From Polytrichum commune (Eukaryota; Streptophyta; Polytrichopsida; Polytrichales; Polytrichaceae): a stretch of 64,000 nucleotides of DNA. Made by a program: the position numbers and the translations under genes. Positions 48,650 to 60,365 of the stretch are shown one piece after another. The DNA is taken from assembly GCA_950295325.1 (NCBI GenBank), contig OX485805.1:34461501-34525500 (forward strand). The letters run 5' to 3'. Below the pieces are notes generated by a model. The model did not search any database, had not been told where the DNA came from, and worked only from the letters and a program-made list of their open reading frames with translations. Positions within the stretch are counted from its first letter, which is position 1. Each line of letters starts with the position of its first letter.

Positions 48650-50507
48650 GGGCCTAGGCCCCACCGTTGGTGGGAGGAGGAGGGCCCGTAGGGGATGCGG
48701 GTCGGTATACCGCGGCCCCATGATCGATATATTGTAAATACATCATTTACACTACCACGAAATAAAGAATGGGAGCTCCAGAAAAGGCAATGTTAGAATT
48801 CAACGTAGTTCTAATATTTACGTACTGTAACTTTGCGATCGCTGTAGGTGCATTGGCGTGAAACAGAAATTGTGGAGAATGAGTATTTTGAAGTAGAAAA
48901 AAGAAAAAGTTGGTGATACAGAAATTGGTAGGAAGACTACCTTTGCGAAAGGAGGGCACTAACCCTATAGTGCGATTTGGTTCAACTACGTAAATTATTT
49001 GTATCTTTTTAAACAGCTGATGGGGATTGTAGGCATGAAGTGTAACTGTTTGCTCCAACAAGGGTTGGTAAGGTGGTGGTAACTCGATTTGGACGAACCG
49101 ACCTATATATTGATTCCTTGTTGGATGCCTAAACCCTTGCCTCCAAATATTTACTCCCACCACAGTTTATATAAACATTATTTTTAAGATCTAAAGAACC
49201 ATTCGCAACCAGCACACGGTTTGAGTCAAAACATGACAACATTTCGAAGTCAAACATTTGAGTATGTCATTATCTAGTTATAGGCAGTGTAAAGGGGAAC
49301 TATACATACACCTGTATACATGCCACTCGAACAAATGTTGAACCAATTATGCAATCCCAAACAGTCAGATCACTGTTTGATAATAAAACAACTGGCATCA
49401 TATCTTAGGTTTGAAAATCCATGGATCACCTTTACGTGGTTAATAAACGCTTAACATGCACACTAAGCTCCCACATCTGATCCCAACATTGGCGGTCTTG
49501 GAAACAATGATGTGTTCCGAAATTTGAAATTTGATGGACGATGTTGAGTGAACATTACACTTGTTCATTCGAGTTTTGGAACAAAGTTTGTAGTCTTGGT
49601 GATGATAGCTTGTCAGATATGTTGTCCCACCACTGAGAAGGATGAACAAAATACTCCTCCCGAAGTTATTCAATCATCCGTGTTTCACCTAAATTGGGCG
49701 CAACATACTTCATCCATGTCAGTCACCCTAGCATTTTTAAGCACACGTAAAGGCGTTCTCTGTCTATTCTATCTTCAAGAATAAATTTTGAAGGATGAAG
49801 GTCCTGGAAAACACGCATGAATTATGAGCAAACTCCAGTGATATTAAGCTCTCATTATTCAACACCTCACTGTTGCCTAACTTCCGATGCAAAGCCTTCT
49901 AGCTTCCACCTACCAAGATTCGACTATGCATTTACACTTTCACTGGAGATCCTAGGAACTTAAATTGCAGATTTCTCGGCAGAATTATTCCTTGTTCATA
50001 AATGCTAACAAGTCTATTTGCAAGATGTTGCACGGCTTCTGTATATCAAGTGCATGGCCATAACTCAAATGTCACTCACCTGAGCGCCAACTCGATATTG
50101 TAAGTGTTGTTTGCTATGTAACTTGCACAACACCAATCGAGTAGACAATTCCCTTGCTGCCTCATAGTAATCGAGGAGACAATTCTCTTAGTTGTCCTCA
50201 TAGTGTTGATAATAGGAAAATTAAAAAACGCCATGTTCTGGCACAATAGGCACATCAGGATGAATGAGACCAAGCAACTTTAGATTGAGAGTTGACAAAG
50301 AGAGGATTTCTTTACATAAATGGTAGTCATTTACGTACGACTTTAAGATGTAATTAAATAACATGATATGTAGCATTACCTGGCGGAAAAGGGCAGAGCT
50401 CAGGGAGAAAGTATATTTATTCTCCATTACATATAACCCTCAATTGCACGTGTTCATACCTCTCAATCAATTAAAGTAGGGTGTTGTGTTTGTCGTAATG
50501 GTGGGGA
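48650..50507. other. Spacer between homogentisate dioxygenase and the Helitron gene
   Basis: No gene recognised. The Helitron 3' end (hairpin and CTRR on the minus strand) should lie here, but I could not identify it with confidence. Confidence 0.4.
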
Positions 50508-53500
50508 TCATGTTGTGTCAAGAAGTGGGCATGGAATGAAATATGAAGGTACCAATTTTCTTACAATCTTTAGGTGTTGCCTATTTGTTGTTCTAGATAG
50601 CATGACATACGTTAGTCCGGGTGCGAATGCGTTTCGGATATCAACGATAACGTTGTTTGAGATTGTAGCACCTTGTGATCTGTGGCCTGTCATTGCGTAT
50701 GCTAGAACAATTGGGAATGATGCTTTATAATAATATTGTTCATATGTGTATTTGTGTTGGAAATTGTGTCGTTTTAAATAAATTTGCGTGGAGGTTCCGA
50801 TGAGCTGAACACCAATGGTTGTGACCACACCGTGGGTGTCTCGATGGAATGATGTTACCGTAGCGGTTGCACCGTTAACAGCGCCTTTTGCAACATTGAC
50901 ATTTGATGTGAACATAACGAGCGCACCCACAGCCACATGATGAAGTTGGTCAAACTTTGAGTATTTCAACCATTCCGATACGTTGTGAGCTTTGGTTGCA
51001 TTTGTATCAAGTGTCACAAGAATTATATCTTTTGGTGCAAAAATGGTTTTGAATATGCGATCATTGTACGTGGTGACATCTTCGCAATGCGAACATAAGA
51101 TCGTTGTTGTTGGATTTGAATTATGTGATAGCATGTCGTTGTCAATGAAGCATGTGCTAAGTGTGTCTTCGATCTCTGTTTCTGTAGGTGGACGATGTCG
51201 TATTATGTTTAGGAAATTGACGTATAATGGGTCGGATGCATGTCTGACAGATGTTTGAAGTTTGTGTTGTTTTGCAACTGCTCAAGATGGAGCGGAGGTA
51301 ATGTGACATGCTTTACAAATGATGTCAGGAAATTTAGGTTTATGTATGCATATCGTAGGTAGTTGGGCAAGGTCTCCAACTAATATCAGGAGTTTGTTTT
51401 GTAATGAATATATGTCCGTGGTGTGGGTGCTTTGTTTGAGGCGTTGTTCCACAACACACAACATATTGCTAGTCATCATTGACATTTCGTCAATGATTAT
51501 GACATCTACATTTTTTAATTTAGTCAAGATAGGGTTTGGTTCAGGTAGCATAGATAAATAGCCATGTGTAGGTATACGAAATACAGTGTGGACTGTCAAT
51601 GCGGACTTGCACAGCCGAAGCGCAGCTGCTCCTATGGTTGCGGAAAGAATGATTTTTTTATTGTGGTTTTGAAAATATTGGGCAATATATTTCACAAAAA
51701 AAGTTTTGCCACTTCCTGGTGTGCCTATGAGGATATGTAGTCTATATGAGTTTTGAACAATGTTGTCCATAACGTATTGTTGTTCCTCAGTGAGCACCAT
51801 ATCCGCAATATCAATATCGAACACGTGGTCAATATGTTTTGGCACTCGTTTTGTATTCAATATCTCGTGATCCGATAACGGAATAGAGACATGAATATTT
51901 TGTGGTGTATGTTCATGGTTCAAGTATGGATAATCTTCAAAGAGGTGCTCAAGTAATTGAGATCGTTTCTCTGTGTCTATGAGGTTGCGATGTGCGCATT
52001 GTAATAAAAACTCTTGAATGGTGTTCAAGTTGGAAATGATTCCACGAGTGTGACATTCACGGACATAACTTTTTTCATTGTTTGTAGCAGAAAGAAGATC
52101 ATTTTCGTTTCTAAAAAGAATGGTGCGAATGAGGACATTAAAAAAGAATCCCTCTGAATTGTGGGTCAGGTGAAAGTTTGTGAACCTCGTGATTTTATAG
52201 GTCTCATATATGTAGAATCTAAGTCTGTCTTTTCCAAAAGAAGGCACATTACGCCAGCATATTTTTCCATTTCGAACCTCTTGAAATATTCGGTGAATGT
52301 CATGTCTTCGCATTCATGAGGTTTGTTACAGTAAATATCAATGGGATGAAAGCCCAATACCCTTGATCTAGTGACCATTCTTGTTCGTAGTGCAGGTGGT
52401 TTGGAGTCTATGTATTTGACAATAATGTTTTTTTGAACAATCGGTATTTGCACGCATGCAAGCGTCGCTTCTGAGGGTGAGACCGATCTAGCTATTATAA
52501 GAGATGATACGAGTTTGAGTTGTGCGTCGGAAGCTCCATGGAGTCCTAATTTTTCAGCATTCTTTTTGTTTAAGTTAATGGGACCATGAGGTTCACATTT
52601 CATTGCGTATTTCAAGAGATAATACGACCAATATGTTGTGTTTATTCGTTGCAAATTCAAATGTGCGCCCCACATTAATAAGAAGGATGCATGGTAAGAG
52701 ACAACATTACGGTCTTCATGCCTTGGTCTGTAATATTCTCACTTTTTTTATTCGGAGTTGTATGTTGTTTTTTCTTCAATGTGCGGTTTGAAAAGAAATC
52801 CATATTTGCAGTTGTTGCCATTGGTTAGTTGTTGGCATCGAGAGTTGCATGTATGCAATTGTTTTCTCATCAAAATCTTGAACAATTTATTTTGATGTGA
52901 GTCTATAGGTTTCAAGAATTCTCCAGTGGTTGTATCAAAGATAGCAAGCGTTGCCGCCGTTATTTCGTTAGTTATTCGCTCTATATCAATTTGATTCATC
53001 GATAGAATGATGTGGGCATGCACAAAGCCTCGTGACTGTAATTCGTATCGTATGACGTATTGATCAATCGTACCCAAGATCTTGGGCCCACATAATAAGA
53101 TGTCATGCACGAATTTTTTGACACGTGCATGAAACAAAGTGGTACATTCAACATGGCCATCTTTCCACGACATCAATGGATCTATTGTCTTTGCTATGTC
53201 CTCGATATTTGTTACCTCTTTCCAACGAAGAGAATTTGTTTCGTCTACAGTTAAGGTGAGGAAAAAATGCGGCATACCAAATTTTTCGACCATAGCCAAT
53301 AAGTCTTGCAAATGTGATTTGTGCCAACGTGGAGTCCCTTGAATGGATGACGGAAGATTGTATTTTGTGATATGTTGCAATACATCATGTTCTGTCATGT
53401 GTGGATATTGTTGTTTAACTTGTTTAATATCTTTCTCTAAACACGTTTTCGAAGTTTCTTTTAAGAGTTGCAAAGATTGACGCACGTCGTACATATATAA

Positions 53501-54581
53501 TAAATATGGTTTGTATAAGGTAAAAGGAGAGAATAATGTTTTCATGCAATATTTTAGGTATTGAAAAATGTTATTTTTCCATCATATGCACCGTGTCCGT
53601 GTGGATTTAGGAATAGAAATAATGTGGTTTCAAGGGTTAGCCCACATTTTTCTATATTCATTGTATCATATCGAAATGCGATTGGTTCACTTGGGATACC
53701 AATTTCCAATGCTCCGCGTCGATATATATCACCAATTACATAGAAATCGTTGTGTTTATTATGTTGTGCAGTGTCACACATGTCAAATAAGATGGTTAAA
53801 TTGTAGACGGCCGAAGGAATAGACATCGTAGGAAAAAATGTTGTGGGCATATTGTTTGGCTGTATGATGTTAGATATTATCTCAGGTGTTAAGATACACA
53901 TGCTTGTATTTTTATGTGGTTGTTCGAACACTGTCAAATATTTATTGAACAGGGGGTTGCTGTGCATATTTTGGGCTAGGATGGGACCAACAGTGGAAGA
54001 CAGTTCTTCAATCGTTGCAGTTTTGTATGTGGTACCATCCCAACTTAACAATAGACTGTTCAATAAGCTTGTTTCAAGGATTTGGCCAGTCGAGAAGCCC
54101 CAATTTCTGGATTGAATGTGCAAACCAATGTCTAAAAACGATAATATTGGACATGTAAAGGGTTTGTTGATATAATTGATTTCGTGTATGATGGTGAATG
54201 GTATACAACATATAGGGCATTTACGGGTTTCATTTGATTCATGTAGCATTTCATACACAAGTGCATTACGTTTTCTTTTGCGTTGGTTGTGTATTGTGAC
54301 AAATACACATTGGCAAGTCCATATGGAGTACATCCTGGTTGAATGAAAGTTTCAGAATCATCTATGTTTGGATTTGGTATAGATCGATATTTCTTATTCC
54401 TGTGTAATAATTTTGTAACGCCACATATAGCACAACATTGGAAATCCTTGAAGAATGTCGACGTCGCCTTGGTCCATTTGTCGTGGACTTCGTTGCGAGA
54501 ACCCCAAACCCAATCATAAGGTTGGAATCTTTGACAACGCCTCTTTTGTACTTGCTCATAAATGTCTTTGATGAATCTCAT
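50508..54581 (-). pseudogene. Helitron Rep-helicase (RepHel), frameshifted
   Basis: Rolling-circle transposase of about 1350 codons read in at least five consecutive pieces in different frames. Order on the minus strand: Cys-rich N-terminus (54581-54132, CCAICG and LCMKC; 54333-53554, KCPICC); Rep domain (53545-52748) with FFLTLTVDE and the two-histidine motif RGFVHAHIIL; Rep tyrosine motif TYWSYYLLKYAMK (near 52630); linker (52675-52166); then a Pif1-type SF1B helicase (52313-51282) with Walker A GTPGSGKTFF, Walker B VIIIDEMSMM and GDLAQLP; and motifs V-VI (51134-50508), AMTGHRSQGAT and TYVMLSRTTNR. Every key motif survives, so inactivation by frameshifts is recent, unless some breaks are introns. 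Codon usage is AT-rich, unlike the host genes. Confidence 0.9.
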
Positions 54582-54731
54582 CTTCTTGTGTTTTGAATAA
54601 AGTCTAACGATAACGATACATAAAAAGTCAAATAGTTGGTTTTATGGATTAGAATATCATCATGGGTAATCTCAACAAACTAATGAATCAAACAGTCAAC
54701 AATAAAGATTTGATTTTACATCTTGTAATTG

Positions 54732-54805
54732 TATGACACCCGTCTATGAAATTCACGATGATGTTAAACTTGGAACACAGAACTTGACTTCAAATGACAT
54801 AAGCT
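54732..54805 (-). repeat. 74-bp direct repeat upstream of the Helitron gene, copy 1
   Basis: tatgacacccgtctatgaaa, then ttggaacacag and aatgacataagct, recurs at 55103-55177. The two lie in the non-coding space between RepHel and its upstream 220-bp repeat. Confidence 0.8.
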
Positions 54806-55102
54806 CATATATGTATGTGAGTGTCAAGTTAGATATATAATATTTTCAAAAATGAAATATTCTTTATACTTTTATTGAGTTATGTAAAATTTTGTGCTTG
54901 AGGATTTATAGTTTCATAATTTTAAATTTTAAAATTATAATAAAATTATAATAATTTCAAATCACGATTAAATGTGTTTACATTGGCAATCAAAAATATG
55001 TGAATATCCAAAAAATATATGCAAAATTGAGATGGATGTAGAATATACGTCAATTTTTACATGGCATCAAGTGGATTATGTGTTCATTAAAAATTGAAAG
55101 TT

Positions 55103-55177
55103 CATGACACCCGTCTATGAAAATCACGATGTTATTAAATTTGGAACACAGAGCTTAACTTTAGATGACAGAAGCTA
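55103..55177 (-). repeat. 75-bp direct repeat upstream of the Helitron gene, copy 2
   Basis: Partner of 54732-54805, same orientation, about 80% alike by eye, 370 bases away. Confidence 0.8.
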
Positions 55178-55300
55178 AAATTGATAAAAACGAAGAGAAT
55201 CAAGATAAACAATTTACACCCAGATAAACAAGATTGGGTTTTCTTTATTTTTGCTTTTATTATGAATTTTACAGTACGACTGGATTAAATCGGACCTTGG

Positions 55301-55540
55301 CAGTATATACGTATGCCAGTAACACGTTAGGAAAACAAAATGGATGTGTGCAGTATTACAAGTATTTCAAACAGATGTGTAAACAAATATTTATAGTTGA
55401 TTGTTTCGTTTATTGTAACTTAGAGTAAAGATATAAATTATATAAGTATGAAAATAAAAAATAAAATAAACCTATCAAAATTATTAAATATAATTGTATA
55501 AAAATAAAAATTATTAAAAATATGCAAATATGAAATTATG
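55301..55540 (-). repeat. Upstream repeat R1 (pairs with R2 at 57412-57640)
   Basis: AT-rich block sharing agtatatacgtatg, gttaggaaaac, acagatgtgtaaacaaata, tgattgtttcgtttattgta and taaaaattattaaaaatatg with R2 along its whole length. R1 lies upstream of RepHel and R2 directly upstream of the GIY-YIG gene, in the same orientation. It may be a shared promoter or a duplicated element end. Confidence 0.8.
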
Positions 55541-55766
55541 ACATTATAGAAACTATTGATTTAAAAATAAGATATGAAAGCAATAAGAATATTGTATTCC
55601 GGCATTTGTAATGCTGAAATAGTGCGACCTCTACAATGACAACTACTTTGCTCTACTTCTTGCGATCTTGCTCCGTCAAAGCTTGATGTGAGCTGCCGTA
55701 ATGCTCACAACTGTCTTTCTTGTGCCCTATGTTAATGTGGTCGAGAATGGAGCAGAAGTTTTGTAA

Positions 55767-55958
55767 TTACTGGAATTCTGTAAGTGTTGCATCTTCTAAC
55801 TTTCTCAAAGCTGCATCCACTTGTAATTTATCGCACTGTATCAACAACAACACATGAACAAACTGATTACTTGTCCACCTGAAGCATGTCGGCCCAAGTG
55901 AGATGAGCTCCTCAAGCAGATAGAGCGTTATGAACTTATCCAGAACTTCATAATGTTG
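55767..55958 (-). other. Unrecognised exon-like open frame
   Basis: A 60-codon frame (YEVLDKFITLYLLEELISLG... ending LEDATLTEFQ then stop) with protein-like composition but no Met and no recognised domain. About 150 bases upstream there is a second short exon-like piece with a good GTAAGT donor (56102-56155, DVFLCWNPASQDDLNEQ). They may be remains of a further gene of the Helitron region. Confidence 0.3.
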
Positions 55959-56309
55959 TCAACGACAATGAGGTACATTAAATAATAGAAGAATTTCAAT
56001 GCAGTAAGGAGAATAACAGATGTATTTTAGAACTATCTACAAAGAATTATAGAATTTTTACGTAGTGTAGTCTATAGAAATGTGGATCAGAGGCTAGACT
56101 TACCTGCTCATTTAGATCATCCTGAGAAGCTGGATTCCAGCACAGAAAAACATCTCACATGCCAAATAGGTCCCAACAAAGTGCAAAAAATACTGCAAAG
56201 TGAAAAAATACTCCAATTTGTTCCAAGATGGAAATATATATATCACAAAGAAAATTACAATGAAAAAAAATTGTTATGTATTATTTTATCGTTTCCTCTG
56301 TATAGTCCA

Positions 56310-57376
56310 TTATAATGGGTCTGAGGATGGCCGTCCTCTCATTATATTATAACTACGACTTGTTTCCCTTTGATATTTTTGAATAAGTTGCTTTTCTTTC
56401 CTATTTGCTAAGTATTTTCTTGCCGTATTATAAACTATAGTCATGTCAAAATGATCAAAAAAAGGATGAAATTCCTTCGCATTTTTCCTCATCCGAAGAG
56501 AGGGGTTTTGCGCATGTTGGCGATATCTATCTTGAGGACGTATAGATTGTCCAACATAGACTCGTCCGTTGTCTCTGCAAGGAACAAGTGTCAATAAAAA
56601 TTCTAAAAAATTCTAAAACAATTCATTTCAAAAATCAAATGAATATCGTGTTTACTTACCTACATGTGATTATGTAGACGCTTATGTTCGCCTCCCGTTT
56701 TTTGAACACGATGTTGAAGCAGTGGATACTTGTTGTACTGGAGGTGCGACTGTTGTGGTTGGAATTGTAGTTTTTGCAGAGGATAGGTTAGTTGTGTCAT
56801 GTTGACTAGACATGGTTTTTAGTAGCACTTCGGCTTCTTCGAATGATAAGTCCCCTCATATAGTGGTGTCTTTCACACCAAAATCATTATAGAACCGTAA
56901 CATGTGGAAGGGAGCTAAATCGCCCGTTACGTGATTTTTAAGCATTTATTTACCTTTCCATGCAGGCAATGTATCCTCCATATCTTCAAAATCAATTTTG
57001 AAAGCTTGCAATAGTATTTTTATGTAACAACAAAATTGTGAGAACTTGAATTGAATAAGTTAAAGTAAGAAACATGAAAAAAAAAAAAACCTTGAAAGTG
57101 GTACATACCTGGACATGGTAAAGTCTTGTGTTCATTTTCAAATGTGGTGCATTTGTTAACAAAGTTGGTAACAAACTCATTGACTTCAGCCAATGAAAAG
57201 AATCCTGGCAGATTCAAGTAATCAATAAAACCACACACATTTAATAACCGTTTTTGCGCCTCACTAGGATAGAATATTTTTTCAATTTTAGGCTTCTTCA
57301 TTGGTCTTTCAGGCAATTTTGCCTTCAGTTGTGTCAAAAGCGACGTAAAATTGATCTTCGTTTTCTCGCCCTCCAT
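56310..57376 (-). CDS. GIY-YIG nuclease-domain gene beside the Helitron, spliced, possibly decayed
   Basis: Proposed exons: 57376-57109, 57004-56660, 56574-56310. The third opens exactly inside the GIY-YIG motif: VYIITC before the intron and RDNGRVYVGQS after it form the paired signature. The catalytic residues of the family follow: R and H in RPQDRYRQH, E in RKEKQLIQK, and N in SYN. The 89-residue N-terminus (EKIFYPSEAQKRLLNVCGF...) is unfamiliar. The middle exon has in-frame stops at 56946-56948 and 56856-56858, and a one-base shift in an A6 run near 56694. A further ~97-base intron (GTAAAT... TATATGAG|GG) would remove both stops in phase. GIY-YIG enzymes nick or cut DNA in homing, repair and Penelope-type transposition. 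It may be an accessory gene of the Helitron; that link is inference. Confidence 0.6.
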
Positions 57377-57411
57377 TGATGTTTTCAAAATCAATCAATA
57401 AATGCAAATGA

Positions 57412-57640
57412 AGTATATGCGTATGTGAGTGATATGTTGTTAGGAAAACATGTATGTGTGTAGACAAACAGATGTGTAAACAAATAGATGTGTATTTATT
57501 TGATTGTTTCGTTTATTGTAACTTAAAGTAAAGATATAACTTCTAAAATTATGAAACTATAAAATAAAATAAAACTATCATAACTAAAAACATAAATGTA
57601 TAAAAGTAAAAATTATTAAAAATATGCAAACTTGACTACT
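57412..57640 (-). repeat. Upstream repeat R2, directly 5' of the GIY-YIG gene
   Basis: Second copy of R1 (55301-55540), about 75-80% alike by eye. It ends only 36 bases from the GIY-YIG start codon, the position expected of a promoter and leader. Confidence 0.8.
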
Positions 57641-57927
57641 AACAAATTGTAACAAATTTTGTATAATTTTGTATAATTGGGAGAGGGACTACATATTTGA
57701 TTCGACTTGAAGAGCACGAAATATGAACTTCCTCTTGCCGAACAATGGCTACGACACTAGACATACTCTTAACTTCTCTTCTCTCCATATGAACCATGGG
57801 AAACAGCGAGCAAAGGACCTAAAAACTCTTGAAAGAACTTTAACAAAACGTGGCCGTGGCGACGTGGTCGCCTCAGAGGGCGGCATTTCGGGAAAGGCCT
57901 ATAGACCCTCCTCCTCGATAAATTTCA

Positions 57928-58860
57928 CTTTATACTTAGGGCCGGATTGAGGGCCGGCCGGACCTTTCAAAATTTGGGCCAATAGGATCGCTCGATTTCA
58001 TCAAATCGGGTCCAAGGGCTTTATACTTGGGGCCAGTTCGAGCACTCACTCATCCCATGTGGCATCCTAGGTGGCACAATTTGGCGCCAAACCATCGGGC
58101 CATAGATGAGAGTTCGGGACGAGCTTTTCCTCGTCCCAAACTCCCATCTAGGGTCCGATTGGGCTCCTCCGTTAGATTGAGCTCATCTTGTCCGTCAATA
58201 TTTACTGGGGTAAATTATTTTCCTCTCCTCTTCACTACACTCTTCTAATAACACAACAATTAGCATAAATATGATTGCATTAGACTAATAAGGCAACAAT
58301 TAGGGCGTTAATCACACACTTAAGGTAAAAGTGAAACATTCAAGCATTTAATCAAGCATGTAGTATGACACAGGCTAGGTTAGTCTAATAACGCATCAAT
58401 TAGCTAAAAATGATAGTATTAGGCTAATAATACAACAATTAAGGTGCTAATCACACACTCAAGATAAAAATGAAACATTTTAAGTTGTCAATCAAGAATT
58501 TGGCGTGCATTATTCAATGGGTTAGTCCACTAACATAATAATTAGCACAAATATGATAGAATTAGGCTAATAACACAACAATTAGGGTGTTAATCACACA
58601 CTTAAGATAGAAATGAAACATTTAAGCATTTAATCAAGCATACAATATGGCTTAGGCTATGAATTAGTCTAATAAGATAACAAGGTTGGGGCCCAAAAAA
58701 TGATGAGGCCCGATTCTAGGGCCTGATGGTCTTGAGGGTTAAGTTTGGTCGAGAACTCACCACAAGGTTGGGCCCCAAAAAGTTCATAAAGTGGGGCCAG
58801 ATTGAGGGCTTAATCGGGCCGGTGCTCCGGCCGGCCCCAGGCCGTGTATAAAGCCGTCCT
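57928..58860. mobile_element. hAT-like non-autonomous element with 8-bp TSD AAATTTCA
   Basis: AAATTTCA flanks both sides (57920-57927 and 58861-58868). The termini carry partly matching inverted sequence (left ctttatacttagggccgg, right ccggcc...gtataaagccgtcct), with GC-rich ggccggccgg just inside each. The left end seems to lack about 7 bases present on the right. The interior holds the ~145-bp tandem repeat at 58246-58685 and no transposase. An 8-base duplication is diagnostic of hAT activity. Confidence 0.75.
58246..58685. repeat. ~145-bp tandem repeat, three diverged units
   Basis: Each unit contains acaacaattag, taatcacacac, gtgaaacatt or atgaaacatt, and tcaatcaag or taatcaagca, then a shared ggttagtc(t/c)a. 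It forms the core of the hAT-like element. Confidence 0.8.
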
Positions 58861-59026
58861 AAATTTCAAGAAGTGTAAGTTAGGCGCAAGTTCCCTAGAT
58901 TTCAATCTGATATGGAGGAGAAGGATGTTCCAAGGTCAATTTTACGAAGATTTTTTTCCATCCGTGCATGTTGTTCATTGTGGAAGTTGTAAAGTTGTAA
59001 AAGAAGTCAAAGTTATAACACTTTAG

Positions 59027-60240
59027 ACAAAATTATAAGTCAACAGTGACACATATGATGAAGTAATGTCCAACATCAGTGTTAAACAAGGATGTTCCCT
59101 TTCCCCCACACTATTTGGCTTGTACATTGATGAACTTGAAACATATTTGGACGAGATTGATGGGGGTTCTTTGTGTCGCCTTTCTTCTTTATGTTGACAT
59201 TATTGTTATGCTCGCTAAATCATGAGCATGCCTATAAAGATTTTTGAACAAACTAAATGATTTTTTTACTTCTAGCCTTGAAGTCAATTGATCTAAAAGA
59301 AAAAACATGATCTCTGACTGCAACAAAAGGAAATTGAACCAAGAGGCATTTTGACCTAGACAAGGACAAAATTGAGATAACCCATGAATATGAATACCTT
59401 GAGATTGATTTATAATCACATGGTTACTTTGAGCCATTGAGTAAAAGGCAAAGAATTGCAGGTATGAAAGCCTTGATGGACAATTTAAAGAAAGAAACGG
59501 TAGTTAGAGTCACATGTTGCAACTCAAATCTCATCTATTCAAAGGCTATGGTGCTTCCAACTTTCACTTATGGAACTGAAATTTGGGGAGGTGACTTGAA
59601 AAAATTTCACTAGAAGGTTTTTGAAAAGGGCATGAAGATACATATGATGTCCTTTATCAAAGTATGTGCTTTAACAACCTACCATATTTAGTTGGCAAAA
59701 TTTGAAGAACTCCCCATAGAATTATACGCTCTTTAAGCTCACCATGGGTTTCAACAACAACTTGCCCACCTATCCTCCTCTTGGTTAGTCAATTAGGCAA
59801 CCTCACTTTCTCGAGACCTAACTAACAAGGATTTAACACCTGACACAAATTGATAATCATGTGGAAGGCATCATGAGATCCATCTCATTGGGAAACCCAT
59901 GACAACCCAACAACATCAAAGATCGCATTAGATGATGATATCAAGGAGGCTTTCTTGCTAAAGAATGGAATTCATTCCATCTCTCAAGGAAGAAGCTAGA
60001 TTACCTCCATGTCAAGGATTCTCTCAAATACAAATGTGAATCATAGTGAAGCAACCATTGACACCACCACAACACAAGATCATCACTACTTACTGTATCT
60101 CAAATTACAAACTTGTAGTTAAAATTGGACAATGGTTGATTATCCCTATCTCTAGAGATAGTAGACTATGTCAATTTTGCTTTTATAATGCAGTTGAAAA
60201 CAAGGCACACTTTGTGTTAGAGTGTCCCCATTGGAGATAA
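59027..60240 (+). mobile_element. 5'-truncated LINE relic (reverse transcriptase)
   Basis: The RT core is visible at about 59065-59275: VKQGCSLSPTLFGLYIDELE, then LYVDIIVMLAKS in place of the catalytic YADD (Ala and Asp lost), and DFFTSSLEVN. Further on are VLPTFTYGTEIW near 59540 and the C-terminal zinc-type segment SRLCQFCFYNAVENKAHF...ECPHW at 60165-60237. Stops and shifts separate the pieces, so it is dead. Copies of this type could have supplied the machinery that moved the 5S SINE, which is inference. Confidence 0.8.
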
Positions 60241-60365
60241 GTTTGCATCATTATTTGAGAATGTAATATTGGAGAATCTCAAGTCTTTCTTTCAATTGGA
60301 TCATCAAGTTGACATTAGCTCTCTCCCATGGAGGCTTACCCCACTCCGCCACTCTAAGGAACTAC

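Larger units (their letters stand above)
57723..59026 (+). pseudogene. Unrecognised ORF split by a hAT-like insertion
   Basis: The frame runs from Met at 57723 to ...YRPSSSINF at 57926. It then continues in the same frame after the element as KKCKLGASSLDFNLIW... to a stop at 59026, if the element plus one copy of its 8-base duplication is skipped. This continuity supports both the insertion boundaries and a coding past. The product (about 120 residues) is not recognised. A LINE relic follows directly. Confidence 0.5.

Noticed and set aside
49440-49784. Short overlapping frames between homogentisate dioxygenase and the Helitron
   Set aside because: No domain, no codon bias and overlapping on both strands, so they look accidental.
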